A DNA stretch of 64,000 bases. It comes from Plotosus lineatus (lineage: Eukaryota > Chordata > Actinopteri > Siluriformes > Plotosidae). The notes under the pieces are model-generated. The model was not told the origin of the DNA. It worked only from the letters and a program-made list of their open reading frames with translations, and did no database searches. Position 1 is the first letter of the stretch, and the number at the start of each line of letters is the position of its first letter. Location: positions 60,873,580 to 60,937,579 of the forward strand of contig CM045729.1 in the NCBI GenBank assembly GCA_024760905.1, written 5' to 3'. The position numbers were made by a program, and so were the translations under genes. Shown here in pieces: positions 49,810 through 59,939 of the stretch.

Positions 49810-50030
49810 TGAGGCAGTGGTGGTCTAGTGGTATAGGGCGCTGGATTGCTGATCCTAAGGTTGGGGGTTCGAGTCCCCACAAGGTTGTCACCGTCCCCCA
49901 GTGCAGATAACTGGGTTATCAAAGGGGGGGGGGGGGCATGTCTCTCACTGTCTATGGTGAGAGGCATGTAAAAGAATCATTGCTGACTTTCTGTCCCTTG
50001 CTTAAAGGGTTGTGTCAGGAAAAATGCACC
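49810..50030 (+). mobile_element. SINE family A, full head, shortened tail
   Basis: Head gcagtggtggtctagtggta, B box gggttcgagtcc intact, body ccccagtgcagataactggg followed by an expanded G run, then ttgctgactt joined directly to tctgtcccttgcttaaagg; it stops soon after tgtgtcagg. Confidence 0.8.
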
Positions 50031-50681
50031 TTGCACACAAACCTAAAACTGTCAGAGTCTTCAGCAAGTTGAAGTTGGATGGTGTATGGAAGAAGAATTG
50101 GACAAGAGCAAAATGAATCCCACAAAACATTATAAACCTTTTTCTTGAAGAACATCAACATGTCTTACAATACAGTTCTTCACTTGGTGATTTTCATTGT
50201 TACTACTACTACTATTATTATTATTATTATCCATATACACTGTTCTCTCTGCCAACAAGGAACATATATTAAAAGCACTGAAAAACTAACTGATATCAAG
50301 CACAAGATGTCTTTCCTATGATCAGTTACCTGACTGGATTTCAGGTTCATCACTTCAGTATATTTAACAAACAGTAGCAAGTAGCTAAGCTAGCTGTGAA
50401 CACCTCCAAAAAATAATAATAAAGGCGACAAGAACATGTAATCCTGGATTCAATTAAATCATTGTACCGCGAGCCATACAATAAAAGCACATTCGACACA
50501 AGTTATTTAATAGCACAGTCGAATATTTAAGAGAAATATCTGCCAGTTTGTCTGTGTTTTGTGTCAGGATGCGCCTTGTCATCGCCCTGTTCGCGTTAGC
50601 AGCGGTGCTAAGTGCTACTCTTTTGGCCCCGAGGAAAGGAATACAGCATATCGCTCTTTTTCCTCACACACACACCCACCA

Positions 50682-50715
<34 letters not shown>

Positions 50716-50987
50716 TGTACAAAATACTGAGCAAATCAGTCAACAATTGAGGCAGGGCTATTTCTGAAGTGGCTAATCTGCGTCCAGTCTCTCACACAGA
50801 AATAACCGACAGTATCTCGCGTCCCCATTGATTTGCTGTACTGTATTTGGGAAAACTGGCTAACATGGCTAACGTTAGCATCCTGCACAAAGCAACCCAA
50901 GAGCTACAGGTCAAATGAGGATAAAATACACATCAATATGATATCTAAATCACAACAACCGTCCAAACTAAGGACGTGTAAACTCAC
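50031..50987. other. Upstream of CLASP1, nothing recognised except CA repeat
   Basis: CA microsatellite at about 50,666-50,714 and a (TTA/TAC) run at about 50,200-50,231. No gene. Confidence 0.45.
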
Positions 50988-51120
50988 CTTGGTAAATAAC
51001 ATGGAATTCCAAGAAGAGCAGAACCGTTTCGGTCTCTGAAGGAAAACAGAGCAGCGAGCTGTGTGTGTGTGTGTGTGTAGCCAGAGCTGCCCTGTAGGGG
51101 ACAATGACGGAGCCGTTGTG
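50988..51120 (-). promoter_or_regulatory. Candidate CLASP1 5'UTR exon and promoter
   Basis: On the minus strand a good donor (AAG|GTGAGTT, exon end at 50,988) follows a non-repetitive stretch, and the region just upstream (about 51,100-51,170) contains a GCATGCGC motif like an NRF1 half site and CpG-bearing sequence unlike the surrounding AT-rich DNA. It lies 4.1 kb upstream of the CLASP1 start codon on the same strand and could be the untranslated first exon. The upstream boundary is not visible; a short CA microsatellite sits at about 51,060-51,078. Inference only. Confidence 0.35.
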
Positions 51121-51310
51121 GGCATGCGCAAGACATCAGCACTTCAGACCATGTTGTGGCGCCCCAGTTGATTGTCATCTCCAAATGTACACCAAAGTCC
51201 CAGTGACTCTGTGGACTGATTTAAGACCTCATGGAAAACACCGGGAGAACCTGGTGCGTTTAATGTTCAACTCCTCTAAACTGGAGAAACATTATTATAA
51301 TATTAAATGA

Positions 51311-51422
51311 GATGATATTTCCTTTCGGCTTTTCCCTTTATCAGGGGTTGTTTGATTTGGCATAGCTTTTTACGTCGGATGCCCTTTAGCAAGGGACAGA
51401 AACCCAGTTAGCTGCACTGGGG
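51311..51422 (-). mobile_element. Headless SINE A fragment, internally deleted
   Basis: Minus strand starts CCCCAGTGCAGCTAACTGG (same start base as 23,260 and 42,817 copies), skips to gtttctgtcccttgctaaag, then the RTE-type tail (catccgacgtaaaaagctat, aaagccgaaaggaaa). Confidence 0.75.
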
Positions 51423-52864
51423 AATATTATTCTAGATTAAATACCTTCTGTAAAAAAATAAATAAATAAAAAATAAAAAAAGATCCATCAAATATAAAGC
51501 ATGTTGAAAATGAAAATAGAAATTTTTGTGCGCTGAACAACTGTTCATACCCAACTTTATTTTTAATGCAGGTTTAATTACCGAATGGGGCGTTATTTTA
51601 GATGGTCTAACACCCTCTAGTGGGCGAAAGCGTGCTTTACAGCCTAAAATAATGGGTCAAAACAAATAAAAAGTACATTATGTATACAGCACAGTACGGT
51701 ACTTTGCATTATCATAGGCGAGGGTTCATGTGGCGACAGAATTTCTATAAAATCTCAGCTTTATTTCAATTGCAGATAAAAATTAAATAGATTTCTTGGA
51801 GAACCACTATTTTAGGGCTCCAAGCTCAGGGTTGGAAACCCTAATGTTTTCTCCGACTCCTTCTTCTTACTTTTTCATTAGTAAAATGCGTTTCACAGCC
51901 AAAAGTGCCGGCTTTTGGATAAGTTGTGACCACGGTATGCATCGCTAAAAAAAAAAAAACTTGCACACAGGGGGCGCTACAGTATACAGAAAAGCCCGCG
52001 CGTTCAATGGCTTGAGCTGAATCACGTGATCTGGGCCACGTCCATTTCCACAAAATTGCGGCGATTCAAATTCTTGCCCAATTGCAAATTGTGTAAATGA
52101 CACCTTCAGAATGCCCGATAAAAAAGGGTTTTTTTTTGTTTGTTTGTTTGTTTTTAATTCAAGAGTGCTAATCATGAAGAAACAAATTTAAGTAGCTATC
52201 ATGATAATTACAAAGTTCTGCACACCATGGACAAAGTAAACACGAACTCATACGATTCTTGTTTGAGATGAGACTCAGACGCTCTCCATCAAATTTGACG
52301 GGTATTGTCGACTAGGTGGCGCTATAAATACAACAAGGTTTTGTATCTTGAGAGGTATTCATCTGATTTGACCAGAACTTGTCCAACACTCCAAGGGTGC
52401 TGTGGTTCCTCTCTGTAGGCCTGTTTTAACCTGTGTACCGGTAGGCCTATTCGTAGCAGACCGAGTTTAATAATATCAGTAGAATTTATTAACATACACG
52501 AAGCTTTATAATTTAATACTATAATAAGACTTAAATATTATCATTGTCATATTTATACATAATGCTGCTCGATGACTTCTACTGATGATCTGACATTTGC
52601 TCTTTGTGCCACGGGCCCACGGCAAGATGACCAGACTGGCATATTACGATGCCTGAAACGTGCAATAAACCAGAACCAGCTGTGTTTCACTCCCAACCAC
52701 ACAGATAAACAAAACGAGGGTAGCATTTCGTGTATTTGGATTTGGATATACATGCCTTGGTTTAACAGACTAATAGGAGGGAACACTGGTCAGAAGTACC
52801 CGATTCCATATATTTCAATGATTACGTCAAGAAAAACTTTTACTGAAGCACACTGTGTAATCTA
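51423..52864. other. Intergenic, nothing recognised
   Basis: Low-copy-looking sequence between the SINE and the LINE copy. A block near 52,290-52,420 (aggtggcgctataaatac) may belong to a dispersed fish repeat, not identified. Confidence 0.35.
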
Positions 52865-52880
52865 CAAATGTAAATACTGT

Positions 52881-53395
52881 CTTCTTCTTTTCCTTTCGGC
52901 TGTTCCCTTCAGGGGTCGCCACAGCAAATGATCTGCCTCCATCTCACTCTATCCTCTGCATCTTCTACCAACGACCTTCATGTCCGCCTTCACCGCATCC
53001 ATAAATCTTCTCTTTGGTCTTCCTCTGGGCCTTTTGCCTGGTAGTTCCAACCTCAGCATCCTACTACCAATATACTCACTAGCCCTCCTCTGTACATGTC
53101 CAAACCATCCCAATCTAGCCTCTCTGACTTTGTCTCCAAAACCTCTTACATGTGCTGTCCCTCTGATGTGCTCATTCCTGATCCTATCCATCCACGTTAC
53201 TCCCAAAGAGAACCTCAACATTTTCATCTCTGCTACCTCCAACTCTGACTCCTGTCTTTTCCCCAGGGCCACTGTCTCTAAACCATACAACATCGCTGGC
53301 CTCATCACCGTCTTGTACACTTTTCCCTTCATTCTTGCCGATACCCTCCTATCACACATCACACCGGACACTGACGGACACTATGCACACAGACG
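52881..53395 (-). mobile_element. 5'-truncated RTE-like LINE with target-site duplication
   Basis: Minus strand encodes the C-terminus: SARMKGKVYKTVMRPAMLYG, LRFSLGVTWMDRIRNEHIRG and RWFGHVQRR-type residues (here GWFGHVQRRASEYIG), ending GKRPRGRPKRRFMDAVKADM. The 3' end is ctgtggcgacccctgaaggg, aacagccgaaaggaaaag. The 16-bp caaatgtaaatactgt flanks it perfectly (52,865-52,880 and 53,396-53,411), a true retroposition of the same family as 29,200-31,545. Confidence 0.9.
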
Positions 53396-53632
53396 CAAAT
53401 GTAAATACTGTATACTCTGTAAATATACACCATAAGATCAGGGGTCGGGAATCTTTTTGTCTAAGAGAGCCAAAAAAAAAGACATACAGACATTCCCCAA
53501 CTTGCGTTCATCCATTTCACGTTTTTTCGATTTTACGTTTTTAACAAAGAAAAAAGTCAAATTTTGAGTTTAGACGTACCTACATAGTACGCTGACGTAA
53601 TAACGTTGCATTCATTGTTTACAAACTACAGA

Positions 53633-53693
<61 letters not shown>

Positions 53694-53698
53694 AGTTA

Positions 53699-55090
53699 CT
53701 AGTCCTCAAAAAATTAGCATATTGTGATAAAGTTCATTATTTTCTGTAATGTACTGATAAAAATTAAACTTTCATATATTTTAGATTCATTGCACACCAA
53801 CTGAAATATTTCAGGTCTTTTATTGTTTTAATCCTGATGATTTTGGCATACAGCTCATGAAAACTCAAAATTCCTATCTCAAAAAATTAGCATATCATGT
53901 TCAGGTAGTCTAAACGGGCTATTAACCTAATCATCTGAATCAACCAATTAACTCTAAACACCTACAAAAGATTCCTGAGGCTTTTAAAAACTCCCAGTAT
54001 GGTTAAATACTCAAAACTGCAATCATGGGTAAGACTGCCGACTTGACTGCTGTCCAGAAGGCCATCATTGACACCCTCAAGCAAGAGGGTAAGACACAGA
54101 AAGAAATCTCTGAGTGAATAGGCTGTTCCCAGAGTGCTGTATCAAGGCACCTCAGTGGGACGTCTGTGGGAAGGAAAAAGTGTTGCAGAAAACACTGCAC
54201 AACCAGAAGAGGTGACCAGACCCTGAGGAAGATTGTGGAGAAGGGCCGATTCCAGACCTTGGGGGACATGTGGAAGCAGTGGACTGGGCTACAGGTGGCG
54301 CATTCCCCAGGTCAAGACACTTTTGAACCAGAAACGGTGGTAGAAGCGCCTGACCTGGGCTACAGAGAAGCAGCACTGGACTGTTGCTCAGTGGTCCAAA
54401 GTACTTTTTTCCGCATGAAAGCAAATTTTGCATGTCATTTGGAAATCAAGGTGCCAGAGTCTGGAGGAAGACTGGGGAGAAGGAAATGCCAAAATGCCTG
54501 AAGTCCAGTGTCAAGGACCCACAGTCAGTGATGGTCTGGGGTGCCATGTCAGCTGCTGGTGTTGGTCCACTGTGTTTTATCAAGGGCAGGGTCAATGCAG
54601 CTAGCTATCAGGAGATTTTGGAGCACTTGGCCTGTCAACAATCCTGACCTGAACCCCATAGAGAATCTGTGGGATATTGTGAAGAGAAAGTTGAGACACC
54701 AGACCCAACACTGTGGATGAGCTTAAGGCCACTATTGAAACATCCTGGGCCTCCGTAACACCTCAGCAGTGCCACAGGCTGATTGTCTCCATGCCACGCC
54801 GCATTGAAGCAGTCATTTCTGCAAAAGGATTCCCGGCTAAGTATTGTGTACATAACTGAACATAACTTCTTTTTTTTTGGTCGGATAAAATATGCGAATT
54901 TTTTTGATAGGGACTTTGGGTTTTTATGAGCTGTATGCCAAAATCATGAGTATTAAAACAATAAAAGACCTGAAATATTTCAGTTGGTGTGCAATGAATC
55001 TAAAATATATGAAAGTTTAATTTTTATCAGTACATTACAGAAAATAATGAACTTTATCACAATATGCTAATTTTTTTTGAGAAGGACTAG
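53699..55090 (+). mobile_element. Tc1-like transposon, full ends, inactive
   Basis: Inverted terminal repeats of about 210 bp start ctagtcctcaaaaaattagc and end with its complement, TA at both flanks. Each terminal repeat holds an outer and inner copy of aaaaaattagcatat (IR/DR layout). The transposase relic starts at 54,025 (MGKTADLTAVQKAIIDTLKQ), has an in-frame TGA at codon 31, a deletion after MWKQWTG and a larger one after EHLACQQS that removes the region of the second catalytic Asp; PDLNPIENLWDIVK near the end survives out of frame. The ends look well preserved relative to the gene. Confidence 0.92.
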
Positions 55091-55202
55091 TATATAGCGT
55101 GTTACCCTTGTGTTAAGACGTTGTCTCTGTGATCTTTGTGTTTACACTGTTTTGTGGACTTTTGTAACCCTAAGCAAATCTGGTTGGTCAGAAGTGTAAG
55201 CC

Positions 55203-55537
55203 TACTAGCATGGGTGCAAGTCTCATACACAGAGATGAATTAACTATCTACTCGCATCAGCACAATCTTTATTTATTATCTTTTACCATAATCCTAAGAC
55301 TGTTTACCTATATTAATATTCATTAGGATTTGTACTTGTTCTTTGTATGCATCTCTTGAATAAAGTTTACTTACTAACACAAAAGAAAGAACTCTCAGCT
55401 TTGCTGGGAGACTACATCAGTGCAGGCTGTGTTCTAATAGAGTTCAATGGTACCCTTGTGCACATGAAAGACCAGAAGTCTGTATAACCCACCGCAAGAA
55501 CACTACTTTTGCAAGTACACTACTTTCGGTATTGAGT
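55203..55537. mobile_element. Unclassified insertion of about 335 bp
   Basis: In the related copy at 8,930 the text reads gtaagcctcacatatt. Here gtaagcct is followed by about 335 extra bases and then cctcacatattt resumes, with cct/gcct possibly duplicated. The insert contains an AATAAA (ttgaataaagtttac). A solo LTR or small DNA element are both possible; the ends do not show a clear TG...CA. Confidence 0.55.
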
Positions 55538-56031
55538 GCCTCACATATTTTAAGCGTTGATTATTTTAAGCTTCATGTAAAGTGACCCGTATAAATAAGT
55601 GACTTATTTCAAATTAATTTTGATATTATCTATTTTATATTATTTTACAATGTTATGTTTATAATAATTGATTTAGGGGTGTTTTATGAGATATGGTACT
55701 GGTATTTATGGATGTCTGAGCGTCACACATCACTCTAACAACTTGCGTTCGGCCGTCTAAAACCAATTAAAAACGTAAGCCAGGAAGCATCTGTATTTTA
55801 AAATCTAATCCTCTGAGAGCCATATATATACATACACACACACACACACACAGTAGATATCAGGGGTTGGGAACCTATAGCTCGCAAGCCAGATGTGGCT
55901 CTTTTGATGACTGTATCTGGCTCTCAGATAAATCAGGTGGCCTTTCTTAACAGAATAACAAATACATAATTTGACTGTCATTTAAATAAATATACAAAAA
56001 AAGCCATCAAGACAGACAAAAACAGATTAAT

Positions 56032-56465
56032 AAATCTCACGCATTTAAATCTATACATCTAATTTCAAGGCCACGTCACTGTGGCGCAGCGGAGAGCCAA
56101 TCCTTTCTGTACGCCAGTATGCGGGCGAGTTCGATACCTTCAATTTCTAATTTTATAGGATTATAACAGCCACAGACTGTGCGTGGTGTTTTTGAGTAGA
56201 GGTAAATTTCCCTCATTTTGATCAGCTCATTTCCACGAAGCCAAGCACAGCTGGCAAGCAAACACAAAAACTTCAACCTGCAGAGCAGCTGATTGCCAAA
56301 ACTTGGGACGCGCTTCCTGTCATATAAACACTGCAGTGTTTGAGTCCAATAAAATTAGTTTCAAGGTATGGGACCTGTCCACATACAGAAAGGATTGGCT
56401 CTCCGCTTCGCGCCACAGTGATGTGGCATTGAAAATAGATGAATAGATCTAAATGCGCGAGATTT
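56032..56465. repeat. Palindromic element with about 80-bp inverted arms
   Basis: Left arm 56,032-56,111 and right arm 56,384-56,465 pair with six mismatches and a 2-nt indel (both contain gcggagagccaatcctttct and its complement). The left arm leads into tRNA-like tggcgcagcgg ... gagttcgatacc boxes. Spacer about 270 bp with further, weaker inverted similarity. Confidence 0.85.
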
Positions 56466-57641
56466 CTTCAAGCCAGTCCGGTCATCTGGCAGTCACTTTC
56501 GGAAACAACGGACCGTGTCCAGACGATCCGGACTAATCGAAAGCTACAGATTTTGTCCGTTGCATCAGAAATCTGTTAAAGCGACACCCGTAAAACCGAG
56601 GCATGAGTGTAATATTACCAGGTGACCAGTGATTACACCCCCCCCCCCCCAATTTTTACACTGGATTTGCATCAAGCTCAAAAATGACCCATTTGACTTA
56701 CAAAAAGGCGGAAATCCGCCAAATGGCGGAAAATTCCCATCCTTGCATAACCTACGACAATTGCGCAACTCACGTAATTGACGTAACTTATGACTTTAAA
56801 AATACAAGCTGTTTGCCAAAGATTGGCTAAAGAAAAATAAATGTTAAGTTTAGGAATGTCCATGTCAAAGTCCTGATAGTAATCCAATAGAAATCAGGTG
56901 ATCATGTGAGAAAACTCAAACTAAATCTATTCTCTGAATCTTTGAAGCTGTTCTATTCAGAGGAATGAACTGAGATCCCTCCGAGGCATTGTGCAGGACC
57001 GATCAACAATTCCCACAAACATTTTATTTACACGTATTACTGCACATGGGGGTCTGAAAGCAGGGGTTCACATCCATGTGGAGCCTATATACACACACAC
57101 ATAACCAATTATTTTTTGTGTATATAGCAAATATAAATACCATTATTAACCACTGATTGTGTGCTAAACAACTCAAATATCACCTTATGAACAGCATTTG
57201 GTTTTGCATTTCTAGTATTTTCCTGGAAAGTCATATCCAGTAATTATATGAGTCTGTTCATTTGTCCTTGTGGAATATGAGATTCAGTACACGTGATTAA
57301 AGCTCTAGACATGAAATATGAATGAACACCTCCAATTCATTTTTCTGTTTTCGAAACAAGATGATTAGTTTTAAGTTATGTACATTTTAAGCATCACATA
57401 TGCTTTTTAAACAATACAGCCTATTAACTCGAGCCAGAACCTTGCCAGAGAACACATCTGGAGGAAAAAAAACTCCACACAGGCAAATGCTGAAATAGTC
57501 TTAGTTCAGATAGAGTGGGTCATTAAATGTGTAGGCAACTCCTTTCTCCATTTCTGAGACCTGAAAAACCTTTGAATACAAATCTAGACTTTGTATTTAA
57601 CTCAATCTTTATGATCTGAAGTCCCTCTTTAGAACAGAGGT
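56466..57641. other. NIFK 3' flank and probable 3'UTR, no gene
   Basis: Nothing recognised apart from a C run at 56,637-56,650 and the AATAAA noted separately. Confidence 0.4.
57023..57028 (-). terminator. Candidate NIFK polyadenylation signal
   Basis: TTTATT on the plus strand is AATAAA on the minus strand, about 615 bp downstream of the NIFK stop. The intervening sequence is not obviously repetitive and could be the 3'UTR. No transcript evidence is available, and an earlier site cannot be excluded. Confidence 0.4.
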
Positions 57642-57851
57642 TCATTCTTCCTCATCATGTGACTGTTCCTCTTCATCCTCTGATCTTTCCTCATCATCAT
57701 CATCTTCCTCGGTCTCTTCTTCAGAATCCTCAATGTCTTCACTGTTTTTTTGTGGGATTTTGAGAACAATTTCAGCATCTAAATCATCTTCCTTAACTTT
57801 TATAGAACGCCTCCTCTCCAGGACTGAAGGTGTACAAACTGGTGTAGTATC
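57642..57851 (-). CDS. NIFK: NIFK coding exon 6 and stop
   Basis: Acceptor atttttag, residues 204-272 and TGA. It starts [16 protein letters not shown], which aligns with the human segment whose two threonines are phosphorylated in sequence (CDK1 then GSK3) to make the Ki-67 FHA ligand; the equivalents are Thr206 and Thr210. DAEIVLKIP follows, then a tail of more than 20 Glu/Asp. The acidic tail is longer than I recall in mammals. Confidence 0.94.
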   Translation of the reverse strand, partial: DTTPVCTPSVLERRRSIKVKEDDLDAEIVLKIPQKNSEDIEDSEEETEEDDDDEERSEDEEEQSHDEEE

Positions 57852-58255
57852 CTAAAAATAAGAATTTATTAAAGAGCAGTGTTTCAAAACAGCTTTAAAT
57901 AAGAAATCCACCCAGAAATACAATCTTCCAAGAACATAAACATGTAGACATTATATTTCAGATTGTGATTTTTCCCCTTTTTTAAAAGCCCCTACAGCAA
58001 TGATGTCATTATATTTTTCAGCCAAAACAGAGCAGGTAATCAGCACAATAGATCACAGAGCAGATCAAAATATTTAAATTTAAATTTTCTTTAAGGTGGG
58101 GGTTTCCACTTTTACTTAGCTTCCTTAGCAGTTATCTTTCTACAGAAGATCGAAAAAGGCAGAATAACTCTGTGCCAAAGTACAGACATGTCTAAAAAAA
58201 TCTATTGCCACATCAAAGAGTATATTTACATTACACCCCCCCAAAAAAAACTCAC

Positions 58256-58321
58256 CTCACTGCAGACAGACGTATTAACATCATCTTTCCTCAGAGCCTT
58301 TTTTGCTTGAACTTGAGCTGC
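58256..58321 (-). CDS. NIFK: NIFK coding exon 5
   Basis: Acceptor ttttttag, residues 182-203 (AAQVQAKKALRKDDV, NTSVCSE), donor GTGAGT, phase 0. A low-conservation linker, supported by frame continuity and consensus splice sites rather than by sequence match. Confidence 0.88.
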
Positions 58322-58408
58322 CTAAAAAATGAAATATTTACCAGATTACAAAATAGATAGTTGGTTCATAAAAATCAAGTGAAATTAAAGCAATCTTAAA
58401 ATACTAAC

Positions 58409-58620
58409 AAATCCAGGAAAATCATAGTCGATGCCCTTTTCTGCCAGTCTCTTGCGAAGCTTTGATTCTTTGCTTAGAAGTTTTTTAGTACGTTTTTCCA
58501 TATCCCCTGGGCCGTGGCCTCGATTATAACGAGAAGTTGCAGGCCGTATAGGCTTCTTAAATATTTTCTGAGAACCAACAAACAGCTTTTCATGGATTTT
58601 CTCAGGTGGCATGACCTCAC
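58409..58620 (-). CDS. NIFK: NIFK coding exon 4
   Basis: Acceptor tgtacag, completes Cys111, then residues 112-181: EVMPPEKIHEKLFVGSQ, RPATSRYNRGHGPGDMEKR and KLRKRLAEKGIDYDFPGF, donor GTTAGT, phase 0. The CxxMPPEK block closes the RRM; the following basic stretch is likely nucleolar targeting and RNA binding (inference). Confidence 0.95.
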
Positions 58621-59132
58621 CTGTACAAAAGAAACACAATCAATCATCAAAATATCATGTTACTTGACATTAACTATATAACTAATAATAACTATACATA
58701 ACTAATAATTATGTTCCTCTAATAACACTAACAATTCACCAGATCAAAATATTAGGGTCACAACCTTTAACAATTTGAAAAGAAAAACATTCTCAAAAAT
58801 AAAAGAAAACAATGTTTACTTCGCTATTGAACAACATATTCGGTTTAGACACTTCAAAATATATCCACGCTGTTCATTTAAGATTTCACTTGGTGGTACC
58901 CATGTTGAGACAGACAAATAACAGTACTGATTCCATTCTCCTCAGTTCATGGGAAACAAATCAGGGAAAATATTTAAATATTATTAAATTGTATAAAACA
59001 TAGCTTCAATTTTCCCAATGACTTTTTTTTTTAAACATTTTTAAAGGTTAGAGTAAAAAAATAAATAAAAATGATATACTGTATGTATGTGTGTATGTAT
59101 TATGTATGTATATGTATATATATATATATATA

Positions 59133-59386
59133 ATTTTCTGAGTAGATCCTTCTGTAAGAGTGCTGAATACTTTTTCGTAGAGCAAATATAATTAAAAATA
59201 AATAATTCTTCTGTAATCAACTGAAGAGAGAGGATGGTTTCACCACCCCTCGAAACAGATCTGTAGTGTTAAATGGAGTTTCAATAGAAAGTCTTTGTCC
59301 TGTCCTTTTATTTTTTATTGTTATTTGCTCTACCAAAAAGAATTGAGCACTCTCCTACGGAAGGATCTATTCAGAAAATCATATAA
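59133..59386. mobile_element. Small inverted-repeat element in NIFK intron 3
   Basis: Left end 59,134-59,188 (ttttctgagtagatccttct ... gtagagcaaata) and right end 59,326-59,386 are inverted copies with a few mismatches and a small indel. They enclose the segment shared with 44,111-44,221. TA microsatellites flank it on both sides (59,108-59,132; 59,395-59,610). Confidence 0.75.
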
Positions 59387-59394
59387 TATAGATA

Positions 59395-59435
59395 TATAGA
59401 GATATATAGAGATATATATATATATATATATACAC

Positions 59436-59498
<63 letters not shown>

Positions 59499-59529
59499 CA
59501 TACATACATATACACACACACACATATAT

Positions 59530-59610
<81 letters not shown>
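59395..59610. repeat. TA/CA microsatellite in NIFK intron 3
   Basis: Alternating (TA)n and (CA)n tracts over about 215 bp. Open frames across it encode only Tyr-Ile and Cys-Val repeats and are artefacts. Confidence 0.95.
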
Positions 59611-59614
<4 letters not shown>

Positions 59615-59939
59615 TTTTTTCTGTTGAAGATTAGTACACTGTTTTCAAAACAATTACAGCCAGAAACAAAATTCAGATTGATAATCACAATTTCCTCAAG
59701 TCAAACTGTCAAATCTGTAGCACAATTTAAGTTACATAATATTGCTATATTCATATCAATATGTTTACATTCAGAAACCCTAAAACCCATGAATGACTTA
59801 AAGGCATTCTGACTCTGAGCACATTCAGAAGAGCAGCAAAATATTATAATTTATAGTGTACATAAACATACTGGCTATTGGCTGTTTATTTATATATATA
59901 TATAAATATATATATATATATTTATTAAAAACTACTAAC

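Larger units (their letters stand above)
53487..55793. mobile_element. TA-flanked DNA element, GACGCTCCCC family (copy 2), carrying two insertions
   Basis: Ends cagacattccccaacttgcg and cgtaagccaggaagcatctg, TA flanks. Comparison with 8,262-9,391 shows two extra segments: the Tc1 element (53,699-55,090) and a segment at about 55,203-55,537. Confidence 0.82.

Noticed and set aside
2425..50030. tRNA-gene-like sequences with A and B boxes (2,425, 28,151, 29,076, 49,810)
   Set aside because: They are SINE heads: no cloverleaf with paired acceptor stem, and each continues into the shared SINE body.
59330..59688. Long Tyr-Ile/Cys-Val open frames on the minus strand
   Set aside because: They are translations of TA/CA microsatellite tracts.
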